In this document: in pieces, positions 12,120 to 22,937 of the stretch | Layout of the letters: every line of letters starts with the position of its first letter | How positions within the stretch are numbered: the first letter of the stretch is position 1 | NCBI GenBank assembly: GCA_965153355.1 | Contig: OZ231127.1 | Span: 36,580,001-36,644,000, forward strand | Reading direction: 5' to 3' | Length of the DNA stretch: 64,000 nt | Source of the DNA: Flaccisagitta enflata | Taxonomy: Eukaryota > Chaetognatha > Sagittoidea > Aphragmophora | Position numbers and translations under genes: made by a program | Notes under the pieces: generated by a model | Databases searched by the model: none | Told to the model about the DNA's origin: nothing | Seen by the model: only the letters and a program-made list of their open reading frames with translations

Positions 12120-13150
12120 TATTTGGACCTGAGCGACACACTAGGGTTTCTAAGAACCGCTTGCTTTAAACTAGGAGTACTTGAACTTTTATTGTGGTTT
12201 CTGGTGGTCAAGCCCATGTGGGATCCATGGCAACTCAATCCCAAAATATTTACAAGAAATGCTTTTTTAATTTTCATTTTAGGGTGGTTGGTGCTGAGCC
12301 ATTCTCCAGCCTTACTTTCCATCAGAGCGGTAACTTCTAAAAGCTCATCTTCTAATAGGTCGAGCAGTGAGCTTAACTTGGACTCATTTTAAAGAGACAC
12401 AGCTCTTTAAAATGAGCCCAAGTTGAGTACGTGTGTTTTAGCATTCCTTGGGCTTAACAGTCCTCAAGATTGATGTTTTTCAGCTTTTTCTATGGTGACT
12501 AAGCTATCTTCCTAAGCGAATTGAGCAATTGAGCTCAATTTGAGCTTATTTTAAAGGGAACTACAGCTCTTTAAAAATGGGTGAAATCAAACTCAATTGT
12601 GAACCATTGGAGAGTAACAGTCTCAAAGTTGATGTTTTTCAAAGCACTCCATCGAAAGAAGGTGACTTCAAAAGCTTATATCTCCTAAACTAATTGAGCA
12701 ATTGAGCTCAACTTGGGCTCATTTTAAAGAGGAGACACACAGTTCTTTAAAAGCGAGCTAAATTGACTCAATTCTTAATAAGTTGATGTTTTCAGCTTTC
12801 CATCAAAAGGTGACTTCAAGCTTATATCTCATGGGTGAGCAGTTAGGCTCAACAGAACCATTTTAAAGAGGAGACACAGCTCTTTAGAATGAGCCCAAAT
12901 TGAGCTCAATTGCTTGATTCGTTTAGGAGCAACAGTCCTCCTAAGTTGATGTTTTTTTCAGCTTTTTCCATCGAAAGAAGGTGACTTCAAAAGCTTATAT
13001 CTCCTAAACTAATAGAGCAATTGAGCTCAACTTGGGCTCATTTTAAAGAGCTGACAACACTCTTTAATATGAGCCAAAGTTGAGCTCAATTGCTCTATTC
13101 GTTTAGGAGCAATAGTCCTCCAAAGTTAATGCTACTTTCAGGAAAGCAGC
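12120..13150. repeat. Left arm of a large inverted repeat; palindromic ~180-bp satellite units
   Basis: 12140-12340 is the reverse complement (about 85%) of 16800-17010; shared blocks include ACCAGAAACCACAATAAAAG and GAGTTGCCATGGAT. It is followed by about five degenerate copies of a ~180-bp unit whose core is itself palindromic: CAATTGAGCTCAA, GGGCTCATTTTAAAGAG, then the inverse. Copies are centred near 12400, 12560, 12740, 12890 and 13060. No genes. Confidence 0.8.
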
Positions 13151-13708
13151 AAATTCAGCTAATACCCTTTTGGCCTTTTTTACCAATCTCAGAAAAATAC
13201 AATCACGAAAACCAACAAACACTGTGCAGTCATTTCCTGGCACTTTTTTCTTGATGATAAGATAAGTAAAATGTAATGTTGAAATGGCTCATACTTCCAA
13301 AATCTTTTGCCTAAATCTCTCAAGTTAATTAAATCTAACACCTGTCCTTCACATAACATCGATCAGAACATTCAAAAGCTACTTTTTATTAAGTTACATC
13401 TATATCCACCCTTAATTGCGATAAAGAATTTTCTACGCTCAGAAACGAGCATCAACTTTGAAAGAGCACTGCTCATAAACAAATTGAGCTACAAACCCCA
13501 TATTAAAGAGTTTAAACAACTCTTAAAGTTGAGACCAATCTGGGGTATGTAGTTCTTTCAAGTTGCAATACTCCTCTTAAGTTGATCATTTCTCAGAGCA
13601 AAAAAATTGCTTTTTCCTAGATGGTTCCCCTTAGTTGTGTCTGACGGATTAGTTTTCTGATGCATCCACTGAGCATACCTGCTCATTTTTTTTTTTACTG
13701 GCTTGCTC
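13151..13708. other. AT-rich interior of the inverted-repeat complex
   Basis: A decayed satellite unit is visible near 13470-13590 (GAGCTACAAACCCC, TTAAAGAG, CTCTTAAAGTTGAG). Otherwise nothing recognised. Confidence 0.4.
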
Positions 13709-14310
13709 AGTTTGTTCTGCTAGGTCCTATAATAGAACATGATGTGATAAAACGGAGTTTGAATTGGTAACGGGGTAAATTGATTTTTTATACAATCAGA
13801 ATGAAACATTGCATTTCAAATTTCATTAACTCAAAAATAGGCAAAAAGAATTTTAAAAGTGTTAGAGGCCGCGATGGCGTAGTCAAACGGCGTAGTCTAA
13901 ACAGCATAGTCAAACGGCGTATTCAAATGACAAAGTCAAATGGCGTATCAAATGGCATATTGAAATGGTGTATTCAAATGGCACAGTCAAACTGCGCAGT
14001 CACAGCGTAGTTTGTTCTGCTAGGTCCTATAATAGAACATGATGTGATAAAACGGAGTTTGAATTGGTAACGGGGTAAATTGATTTTTTATACAATCAGA
14101 ATGAAACATTGCATTTCAAATTTCATTAACTCAAAAATAGGCAAAAAGAATTTTAAAAGTGTTAGAGGCCGCGATGGCGTAGTCAAACGGCGTAGTCTAA
14201 ACAGCATAGTCAAACGGCGTATTCAAATGACAAAGTCAAATGGCGTATCAAATGGCATATTGAAATGGTGTATTCAAATGGCACAGTCAAACTGCGCAGT
14301 CACAGCGTAG
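13709..14310. repeat. Exact 300-bp tandem duplication
   Basis: 13709-14008 and 14009-14308 appear identical base for base, including TTTGTTCTGCTAGGTCCTAT at 13711 and 14011. Each copy ends in a degenerate ~15-bp repeat of AATGGCGTAGTCAAA type. The two identical 76-codon frames are not supported as genes. Either a very recent duplication or an assembly duplication. Confidence 0.95.
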
Positions 14311-15110
14311 TAAAAATGCTTAGTCATATGGCATAATCAAATAGCGTTAATTAGTACTATCAAATGGCGTTGTCAAATGTAATTAATTGGATAAGAATAC
14401 TGATATCTCTAGAAATGACATACAAATGAGGAGTTCTTCCATTTAGAGACTGCATACCAAGTCTCAAACAAATTGGTCTTTCACTTAATTGTTGGTACAC
14501 CAGTTTGGCAAGTTAGCGTACTGTACTGAAGTTTTTATATGTCACATATATATGATTAGTCCCTCCATTTACAGACTGCATACAAAATTTTAACAAAATC
14601 AGTTGAAAAATGCCCAAGTTATGCATGTTTTTTACTATTTAGCCAGTAGGCCAGTTGGGTGGTGGGCTAGTTTTGCTGGTTAGTATACTAAAATCATTGC
14701 AAATCACATGTACATGATGGTTTCCTCCAAATTGATTGAAAAATGTCAAAGTTATGCACGTTTTTCAGTTTTGGGCTATTAGGCCGGTTGGGTGGTAGGC
14801 CGGTTTTAAATCATATACATGTGTTGAGTCCTTCCATTTAGAGACTATCAACGTCATTTAAATTAAGTCTAGTTCAAATGTCCAAAGTTATGCACCTTTT
14901 CTGCACCAGTTGGTGACTGATTTGTTAGGTCAGTTTTGTGGTTAGCATACTAAAAAACTTTACAAATCATGTATAACATTGATTGTTTAAGACATATGGG
15001 TTTTATTGATGGATGAAAATTAATGATGTATTCTGGTGTTGTAATCTGCTCACTATGTAGTTTAGGTCACAGGCGTCTTTTGCATAACTGCTCCTACCCT
15101 AATGCTTGAG
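14311..15110. repeat. Degenerate repeats with GGCCGGTTGGGTGG motif
   Basis: Similar blocks recur near 14430, 14560, 14720 and 14830: TCCATTTAGAGACTGCATAC, AAGTTATGCA, CAGTTGGGTGG and GGTTAGTATACTAAAA. Spacing is irregular (105-165 bp). No coding signal. Confidence 0.55.
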
Positions 15111-15114
15111 TTAG

Positions 15115-15178
15115 CCTTTTTCATCACTGCCCCTGCCCACCTGCACGCGACTTCAGTAGCCGTGTATCCGGCCTTGTT
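15115..15178 (+). repeat. Hairpin-headed GTCY repeat, 3' end only
   Basis: Contains CTGCCCCTGCCCACC, GCACGCGACTTCAGTAGCCG and the terminal GGCCTTGTT. The 5' hairpin and microsatellite are absent. Confidence 0.75.
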
Positions 15179-15209
15179 CACTTATAGGCCGGTAGGCTGG
15201 TTGGGCGTT

Positions 15210-15402
15210 GGGGTGGTCAGATTGCAAAAATTGGATAGGATGTTATTGTACCGCGCCTTACCCTAGTACAACTTTCTACCAAATATGAACCAAATTGGTC
15301 AAAGCATAAAAAAGTTATCCTTTTTTTCAAAATGAACACGGCGGCAACGACAACACCTGCCTTTAATTATAATCCGCGTCGGAATGATATTCCGTCGCGG
15401 AC
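15210..15402 (-). repeat. Second hairpin-headed repeat family, copy 1
   Basis: 15373-15401 is a hairpin: arms TCCGCG/CGCGGA and CGGAAT/ATTCCG around a 3-base loop. Reading on the minus strand, the body (GATAACTTTTTTATGCTTTG, then a GGATGTAAAG-like end) matches 29290-29460 on the plus strand. Same architecture as the GTCY family but different sequence. Confidence 0.75.
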
Positions 15403-15934
15403 ACTTCAGCTTCATTATCATCTTGTATAAAGAGAATGCGCCGGTTAAAAAATGACCCAAACTTGGAACTTTTGTTTCAACACCGCACAGTTTATTTCAC
15501 AGCGTTTTTCAGCATCATGGGAAAAAAAATCTAAAACCAGATTTGGATTCCCCAGGCAATATTCTACAAGGTCAGGAATAGAGGTTGTCACCCATTTGTC
15601 TGTGGCTTACTTCCTACATTATATCGCCAAGACATTGCGTTGCCGTCACGAGTTTGTAGATGACACTTTTTTGGCAGACTTTACTAGCTTGAAAATCTCA
15701 GCATTGACCAATCACTGTTAATTCGGTTCCGTATTTACAAATTGAAACAATATTTGAAAAGTTATTGTATTAGCATCTTTTTCTGAGACTTCAACTTTTT
15801 TTCGTATCTGAATTCTTGATATTGTTATGAAATACGCCCTTCCACTTGAAATTTTATTGAAATAGAACTCATTATATAGTCTCATTTGTAGCTCAATTTA
15901 TCTCACAACAAAGAAGTTTGGCTTAACTTTTTTT
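15403..15934. other. Unassigned AT-rich DNA
   Basis: An 89-codon frame at 15452-15721 on the plus strand is present, but I see no domain, splice context or homology and do not call it a gene. Confidence 0.35.
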
Positions 15935-16138
15935 GTCGCGTGCACGTGACTCTACAACCCACTTTGTCTGTCGGTCGGTCTGGTGGTCGGTTGGTCGGTT
16001 GGTCGGTCACGCTTTTCTTCTTTTTTATGATTTTATTTCTTTGACGTCACTGCTCCTGTCCAAATGATCTGGTGACCTAAAATATAACCCCTGCCCACCG
16101 CATGCGACTTCGGTAGCTGTGTACCCGGCCTTGTTACT
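15932..16138 (+). repeat. Hairpin-headed GTCY repeat, near full-length
   Basis: Begins TTTTTGTCGCGTGCACGTGA (stem pairs fully if one G-U is allowed), then CTACAACCCACTTTGTC, (GTCG/GTTG)n, CACTGCTCCTGTCCAAATG, CCCCTGCCCACCGCATGCGA and ends GTACCCGGCCTTGTT. About 205 bp. With the copy at 55545-55740 this is the best reference for the family. Confidence 0.88.
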
Positions 16139-16309
16139 GAAATTATCATCAACAATTGAAGACATTTGGACCTAAATGAATATAGCCACAGCAACTAGAT
16201 CGGTCCCATCTTAAAGAAGTGTTTTATGTATTTCTTACGCGACCAATCTGGGGTCTGTAACTCAAATGATGAAAAAAAAACTCTCAAAGCCTATTGCCAT
16301 TTTTCCTGT

Positions 16310-17020
16310 AAAGCATTACCTTGGAGGACTAATGCTCCTAAACGAATCGAGCAATTGAGCTCAACTTGAGCTCATATTAAAGAACGTTGCCAGCTTTTTA
16401 AAATGAGCCCAAGTTGAGCTCAATTGCTCAATAAGTTTAGGAGATATAAGCTTTTGAAGTCACCTTTTTTCAATGGAAAAAGCTGAAAAAAACATCAACT
16501 TTGGAGGACTGTTGCTCCTCAACGAATCAAGCAATTGAGCTCAATTTGGGCTCATTTTAAAGAGCTGTGTCTCCTCTTTAAAATGAGCCCAAGTTGAGCT
16601 CAATTGCTCAATTAGTTTAGGTGATATAAGCTTTTTAAGTCACCTTCTTTCAATGGAAAAAGCTGAAAAAAACATCAACTTTGGAGGACTGTTGCTCCTA
16701 AACGAATTAAGCAATTGAGCTCAATTTGGGCTCATTTTAAAAAAACTGTGTCTCCTCTTTAAAATGAGCCCAAGGGTTAACTCAGTACTGAGGTCATCAT
16801 ATGAGCTTTAGAAGCTACCGCTCTCTGATGAAAAAGGCTGATAATGGCCTGTACCACCTACCCACAAAAAAGTGGAAATTTAAAAAAAAGCGCTACTTGA
16901 AATATTTTGAATTGAGTTGCCATGGATACCACACATAATTGAACACCAGAAACCACAATAAAAGTTCAAGTACTACTAGTTTAAAAAGCGGATTTTCTTA
17001 GAAACCTAGTAGACCACATT
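16310..17020. repeat. Right arm of the large inverted repeat; palindromic satellite units
   Basis: Three ~180-bp units (cores near 16380, 16560, 16740), each with inverted GAGCTCAA/TTGAGCTC and TTTAAAATGAGCCCAA halves. They are followed by 16800-17010, which is inverted relative to 12140-12340. The arms bracket ~3.2 kb. Confidence 0.8.
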
Positions 17021-17029
17021 CAGCCAGAG

Positions 17030-17877
17030 TTTCAAAATATTGAGTTGGGTTTGAGTCTCATTTCATTGCCATAAATGTTCGTAAAATGCCGTAAAATGCT
17101 GAAACATTGGCATTTTTGACTGTTTTTATACTATCTAACCGCTGCTTCAGTCAGGAAATGGTCAAACAGTGATAATCTGGTGCTGAGACACTATCATGCA
17201 CAAATGCAAGTCAATCCGTCATCATTCTGAATCATTTTTTGCCGTAAAATTTCGTCAATATGGCATTTCTGGCCATCTATTGTTTTTTCTCGATGATATA
17301 TATAGCCATTTAACTCATAATCTGTCAGAAAATATGTATTTAGACCTGAGACACACATACAACAGAGTTTCAAAACATTAAGTTGGGCTTGAGTATCATT
17401 CTATTGCCGTAAATGTTCGTAAAATGCCGTAAAAAGCTGTAACATTGGCATTTTTGACTGTTTTTTGACTACCCAACTGCTGCTTCTGTCAGATAATGGT
17501 CAAACACTGATAATCTGGTACTAAGACACCATCATGCACAAATGCAAGTTAACCGTCATCATTCAAAATCATTTTTCGCCGTAAAATCTTGTCACTATGG
17601 TGTTTTTTACCATCTATTGGTTTTACTCAATGGTAGGCATTTAACCCATAATCTGCCAGAAAATGTGTATTTGAACCCGAGACACATGTACAATAGAGTT
17701 TCAAAATGTTGAGTTGGGTTTAAGTCTCATTTTATTGCTGAAATGTTTGTAAAATGCCGTAAAGTAAAATGCCGTAAAAACCTGTGACATTGGCATTTTT
17801 GACTGTTTTTTGACTATCAAACCGCTTCTTCTGGCTGAAAATGGTCAAACAATGATAATCTGGCGATGAGACACTAT
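17030..17877. repeat. 340-bp repeat family, locus 2
   Basis: Marker GACACTATCATGCACAAATG at 17187, GACACCATCATGCACAAATG at 17525 and the interrupted ACACTAT at 17871; spacing 338 and 346 bp. The last unit is broken by the LINE fragment and resumes at 18435. Confidence 0.88.
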
Positions 17878-18434
17878 AATATCTTTTATTCGTCATTAAT
17901 GACAGAGCACACAAACAACACACGACTAGCTAAATTGATCTAAGAGAAAATTAAGAAAAAAAAATATGTGAGAGTACTTCAGACTGCATCATGCAGCCCT
18001 TTCAGAAATCGCAGAGTGTCGTTTCTTATGGACGAGAGTCGCGCATCGAATCGGCGAGATCTTTGATGGAAGATGTCGGTGATGGATGGATATCCGGAAG
18101 AGAGGCGCAGAAATTGAACGCTTTCCCAGCGATTATACCCAAAAATCCTTCTCAAGCAATCATTTAAGGCTACATTCATCATTTGCATTTGTCTCGTAGA
18201 ATAGTGCAAAACTTCAGACGCGTATGTCACATTAGGAACGCTCATACTGTAAAGAAGCTTCAGTTGAACCTGTTCAGAAGGCTTTCTTTGAATATTCAAA
18301 ATAGTATTAGCGGAAGACCGGAACTTAATGAGAGGCTTTAAATGAGAAGTAGAAAATGTACTGCCAGCCACTACAGTGACACCCAAATATTTGTACTCGT
18401 GCACAATATCAAGCAATTTTCCGTACATAAAAAA
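17878..18434 (-). pseudogene. 5'-truncated non-LTR retrotransposon fragment (RT C-terminal region)
   Basis: An open frame of about 150 codons ending at 17979 encodes the region downstream of the catalytic core of a LINE reverse transcriptase. Visible features are the EYKYLGVTV block that follows the palm and thumb, and the conserved NDCLRRIFGYNRWES block near the C-terminus. The RT active site, N-terminal domains and endonuclease are absent. A short 3' UTR ends AATAAAAGATAT at 17878. Insertion breaks a 340-bp repeat unit, and the intact site is seen at 29200-29220. Clade not certain; jockey- or CR1-like elements have similar tails. Confidence 0.8.
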
Positions 18435-18506
18435 CAAATGCAAGTCAATCCATTATCATTCAGAATCATTTTTGTCCGCGACAGAATATCATTCCAACGC
18501 GGACTA
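18435..18506. repeat. End of 340-bp unit plus hairpin head of the second family
   Basis: CAAATGCAAGTCAATCCATT resumes the interrupted unit. 18474-18504 is the hairpin GTCCGCG...CGCGGAC, with the inner arms here slightly mismatched. Confidence 0.75.
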
Positions 18507-18576
18507 TAATTGTTTGTGTGTGTGTGTAGGTATGTGTGTGTGTGTAGGTGTGTGTGTGTAGGTGTGTGTTTGTGTG

Positions 18577-18626
<50 letters not shown>

Positions 18627-18650
18627 TGTGTGCATGTACATATACATATG
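18507..18650. repeat. (TG)n microsatellite
   Basis: TGTGTG with TAGG interruptions. It lies directly after the hairpin head, where copy 2 has a GTC/GTT tract. Confidence 0.95.
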
Positions 18651-18699
18651 AATTTACGCACGTACATCCCCAACAATGTTGTGATCCTGTTTACTTGTT

Positions 18700-20095
18700 G
18701 ATAGGGAAATGCAGTGTTTTCAAAAATGGCATCAGTGCATACATTATTGTTGAGGATCAGTTTGAAGAAGATGCCGATTTTGGCCTTTTTAGGCCAATTT
18801 TTGGCCTGTTATGGCCCCGGTTTGAGTGTTTAATGGTCCAAATGAGTATATAATTCCTAGTCCTGAGTGGTTTGAATGAAATCAGCAAAATGATTCCTAA
18901 TTACAACGATCAATTCCAAGAAAATGCTGATTTTGGCCATTTTGGCCTGTTATAGCCCCGGTATGTATGTTGAATGGTCCAAATGAGTATATTTGTCCTA
19001 GTTTTGAGTGGTTTGAGTGAGCTAAACAAAATTATTCCAAATAACAACAACCACCTTCAAAAAAATGCTGATTTTGGCCATTTTAGGCTGTAGTACAGCT
19101 ATTTTTAGCCTATTTTTTATTACTGTTATAGCTGATACAGGTGTTGAATGATCAAGTAGTATATTTCCTAGTTCTAAGTGGTTTGAGTGATTGGCAAGTA
19201 TTCCCAATAACTGATCAGTTTCAAAAGAAATGCTGATTTTGGCCATTTAAGGCTATTTTTGGCCTGTTTTTGACCTGTTAATTATTATGTGTTAGATGGT
19301 CCAAATAGGTATATATTCCCTAGTTCTGAGTGGTTTGAGTGAGATTGGCAAAAAGATTCTATATAACCAATGATCTTTCAAATGAAAATATCGATTTTGG
19401 CCATTTTAGGCCATTTTTGGCCTGTTTTTGGCCCGCTATAACCTCAGTATAAGTGTTGAATGGTCCAAATGAGTATGTATATCCTAGTTCTGAGTGGTTT
19501 GAGTGAGATTGGCAAAAATAATCCAAATAACAACAGTCAGTCTCTAGAAAATGCTGTTTTTGGCCATTAAAGGCAATTTTTGGCCTGTTTTAGGCCTGTT
19601 ATAGCCCCGGTATGTGTGTTGAATGGTCCAAATGAGTATATATTTCCTAGTTCTGAGTGGTTTGAGTGAGATTGGCAAAAAGATTCCTAATGACAACGAT
19701 CAGTTTCAAGAAAATGCTGATTTTGGCCATTTAAGGCCATTTTTGGCCTGTTTTTGGCCTGTTATAGCCCCAGTATAAGTGTTGAATGGTCCAAATGAGT
19801 AGATATTTCCTAGTTCTGAGTGGTTTGAGTGAGATTGGCAAAAAAATACCCAATAACAATGATCAGTTTCAAGAAAATGCTGATTTTGGCCATTTAAGGC
19901 CATTTTTGGCCTGTTTTTGGCCTGTTATAGCCCCGGTATGTGTGTTGAATGGTCCAAATGAGTATATATTTCCTAGTTCTGAGTGGTTTGAGTGAGATTG
20001 GCAAAAAGATTCCTAATAACAATGATCAGTTTCAAGAAAATGCTGATTTTGGCCATTTTAGGCCATTTTTGGCCAAAAATGGCTCAAAAATGGCC
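18700..20095. repeat. 163-bp tandem array, locus 1 (about 8-9 units)
   Basis: Each unit has AATGCTGATTTTGGCCATTT, TTTGGCCTGTTTTTGGCC, TTGAATGGTCCAAATGAGTA and CCTAGTTCTGAGTGGTTTGA. GAGTGGTTTG occurs at 18865, 19006, 19186, 19328, 19492, 19654, 19818 and 19981: spacing 141-180, settling at 162-164 in the last five. Short frames here are not genes. Confidence 0.93.
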
Positions 20096-20668
20096 AAAAA
20101 TTGTCTTCAAATCTTAAAAAATGTGCAAATCAACTGTTTTTGATGTAAGTGAGTCCTTTGATGGGGACTAAACCCTGAAATTTCAGATCTGCAAATTTTG
20201 ACCAATTTTGCCATTTTTTCATCAAAAATTAGGCCACTTTTAGGCACTTTGCACATGTTCAACTCACATTTAAACAAAAGCAAATAACTTCCCAGGTCAA
20301 AAGTCACCTGTATGCAACTTTTCAGCTTAATTTGAGAATTTTTGACCAGTTTATACCCATTTTTCAAAATTCTTGTTAGTAGGGTAGTTGGGCCGGTCTG
20401 AAAATTGACTGCAAAATTTGGATCTGAAACATCAAATATAATGTAAAGACATAGTCCCCTGCCAAAAATTACCATCCTCACTCAATTTTGTTAAGAGATA
20501 AGTTGATTTGTTTTTTACCAAAAACGACATTTTTCGTATGTTGCTAAAAATGGTCAAAAATGGCTGATGAACCGCCAGGAACCCGACAAATCAACACTGG
20601 TCCCTGATTGTACACTAATAAGGGTATCAAATTCTGCAAAAAAATTTCTGGGACTTTCTGGGGCTATA
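20096..20668. repeat. Conserved tail following the 163-bp array
   Basis: About 570 bp closely matching 30340-30945, including ACCGCCAGGAACCCGACAAA near its end. It follows the array in the same orientation at both loci, so array and tail were duplicated or mobilised together. Confidence 0.85.
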
Positions 20669-20885
20669 CAGTCACGTGTCATTTCACAAATAGGCGCATA
20701 ATGATATTTTAGTGGATCATCGAGTTAGGCGACATGCTTAAATCTTGTTATACTTCTGCATATTAGCGTATTTTTACATATCGCAAATGTAGAGATAAAA
20801 ACACATCTCCACATATCAACATCCGAGAATTTTAATCTTTTGGGTGATGAGACCACAATTTCCACGTTTCGGTCCGAGTAGCTGT
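20669..20885. other. AT-rich spacer, nothing recognised
   Basis: No repeat partner or frame found by eye. Confidence 0.35.
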
Positions 20886-21110
20886 TACTTCGTTTTTAGT
20901 TGCAGACACGCAACTCTTTATGAGGCTTTGTCCGTCTGTCCGTTGGTCCGTTGGTCCGTTAGTAATGATCGAGTCAAAAAGTGGAAAAACAAGTGTTTTG
21001 AATACTTTTTGTGTGTGGAGGGAGAGGATTGGGGTTTAGATGGGGGTTGGATGCCCCTGCCCACCTGTCCACAACGATGTTGTGACCCCGCGTCACTTGT
21101 TTTAATCACT
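20886..21110 (+). repeat. Hairpin-headed GTCY repeat, GTTGC subfamily
   Basis: Begins TTTTTAGTTGCAGACACGCA (stem GTTGC/GCAAC), then ATGAGGCTTTGTCCGTC, a GTCC/GTTG tract, TGCCCCTGCCCACC and GTGACCCCGCGTCACTTGTT. Same order of parts as the main family, different terminal sequences. Confidence 0.8.
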
Positions 21111-21645
21111 TTGACAATGAGCGTTTCAAAATGCGACGCCTCACTCGAGAGACTGCGATCTAAGCGGGAATTATTTTTACGCAACAAATGAGAAGAAGTC
21201 ACGATCGATGAGGCGCTTTAATGGAAGAAGTCTCACTGAACTATAAAACTATCCTTCAGTCTTGGTTGATTTTGTGGAAAATTACGCAATAGTCATGGAT
21301 ATGATTGACTTTAATTTACAGCTATGAGCCAACAGCAGCAAGGAAAAGAAACGAACTCATCAAAGAAATGTTTCCGGCAAACACCTAAAGTGAATTCAGG
21401 TCGTCTAAGAATTCAATAAATCTTGTCTGAATTTCAATATCGAATAAAAAATCTTATTCAGTAACAAAATGATATCTCATTCATTTCTCGGAGTCAGAAG
21501 CAATGATCAGGCGTCTTTTGGGCATTGAAGACTCCGCATCTCCGTCGGCTTCGTCTTCTGACTCGTCCAAATTTTTAGCACATGATCGTTTACGTTGACC
21601 TGTGAGCAAAAGCAATGCTGATTGAAAAAGTCTCTTGTAGAGTTA
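21111..21645. other. Unassigned low-copy DNA
   Basis: No repeat, domain or exon identified. Confidence 0.35.
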
Positions 21646-21649
21646 CTGT

Positions 21650-21772
21650 AAAGGGTAACATGAATGTCGAATATCGATATACTGAAATATGCCTAGATAA
21701 AGTTGCATTATCTCATGACCTGATGGTCACATGGATGAATATGGAATTGCGACTGACTGTAATATAAATCAA
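21650..21772. repeat. Partial copy of the 44.1-45.0 kb inverted-repeat element
   Basis: TCGATATACTGAAATATGCC, TTGCATTATCTCATGA and GGAATTGCGACTGACTG correspond to one arm of the element at 44155-44990. Confidence 0.65.
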
Positions 21773-21892
21773 GGCCAAGTAGGCCAATAAGGTGCGCTGC
21801 GTGGATCGCTGAAGGAATGCGCTACCGACTAACCAACAGATCTACCGACCAACCGACAGACACAGCCAGTTAATGAGGTGCTTTGGCGCACA
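21773..21892 (-). repeat. Hairpin-headed GTCY repeat, GTGCGC subfamily
   Basis: On the minus strand: TTTTTATGTGCGCC..., a GTTG/GTCG tract, then GCGCACC and TTGGCCTACTTGGCCTTG. The parts and order match the copy at 34960-35215. Confidence 0.65.
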
Positions 21893-22138
21893 TAAAAAGA
21901 TAAACTTTACTAAAAATGATTTAATATGACTCGCTCGGGTGTTTCAGTATGCAAAGGTTTGTTTGATCTGATCATCAACTTTGGGAAGCATAACAGAATA
22001 AATTTTATAACCTTTATCATTCTTATTTTTAAAAATTTATCTTTCTTCCTTTTTTTAGCGCAATTAAAGATTAGACAATATATATCTACTTTGCGTAACT
22101 GAACACAGTTTTATTAAAAATGAAGCTCATAAATTCTA

Positions 22139-22559
22139 GGACTCGCAATATTTAACTTTAACTAGCTAGTTAACTAGTTAAAATTCTAAAAACCCCTATA
22201 GTTAACTGGTAAAAATTAACTAGTTAAAACAGTTAAAAATTTCTTTGGAAATTTGGGGAAAAATCACTTATTTTCCCCTCAAATGACATGATTTTTGGTA
22301 AATTTTTATGTTCTCAAAGAAAAATGTGGACAATTGTAACACACAAACATAGAAACTCAAAGATTTCTTGCCACAAACAATAGAACAAATACTAAAGTAT
22401 TGATTTCTGCAAGAATTGTATCAAAAAAGTTACGGTTTTGCTTAAGTCTTGTTTTTTATTAGGGAAAAATTTTAACTATTTTAGCTAGTTAACTAGGTGT
22501 AAATTGTAGTTAGTTAACTGTTAACTAGTCAATTTGAAAACCTTAACTATTGCGAGTCC
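22139..22559. mobile_element. TA-flanked MITE rich in AACTAGTTAA
   Basis: The ends GGACTCGCAATA / TATTGCGAGTCC are flanked by TA on both sides (22137-22138, 22560-22561). The interior near both ends is packed with the self-complementary TTAACTAGTTAA motif. About 421 bp, no coding capacity. TA target and TIRs suggest a Tc1/mariner-type MITE. Confidence 0.82.
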
Positions 22560-22935
22560 TAATAAATTCATAAGTTCTTTTAAAAACAATATTTTTTTTT
22601 CAATTTTCTTCAATTTTTGTAATAAAATGGATCTTTTTCTCAATTTGCAGATGGATTTAGTATTAAAATTAAAAATTGTTTCAACTTAATCATCTTGTAA
22701 CTAATTATTTTGATAGCCAACTAACAACACAACAATATACAAATTAAAAGCTAAATAGAATTAAAAGAAATAAAAATGGAAAAGGTCTTAAATATACTTT
22801 TACGTATTCCCTTAAGTTGAAGAAGATCAGATCAAAAGAACTTTTGCGTAATAAAACACCTTGTTGACTTACATTTGAATCGGTTGGTCGATTAAGTGGA
22901 TGAACATTTCTTTACTGTTAATAGTTGCAAAAGCG
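22560..22935. other. AT-rich DNA, nothing recognised
   Basis: High A/T; no repeat partner or coding frame supported. Confidence 0.35.
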
Positions 22936-22937
22936 TT

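Noticed and set aside
13780-14310. Two identical 76-codon frames
   Set aside because: Identity follows from the 300-bp duplication; each frame includes a degenerate 15-bp repeat and has no coding hallmarks.
18700-20095. Regular spacing considered as a CRISPR-like array
   Set aside because: Units are 163 bp throughout without short repeat/unique spacer alternation; it is a tandem satellite.
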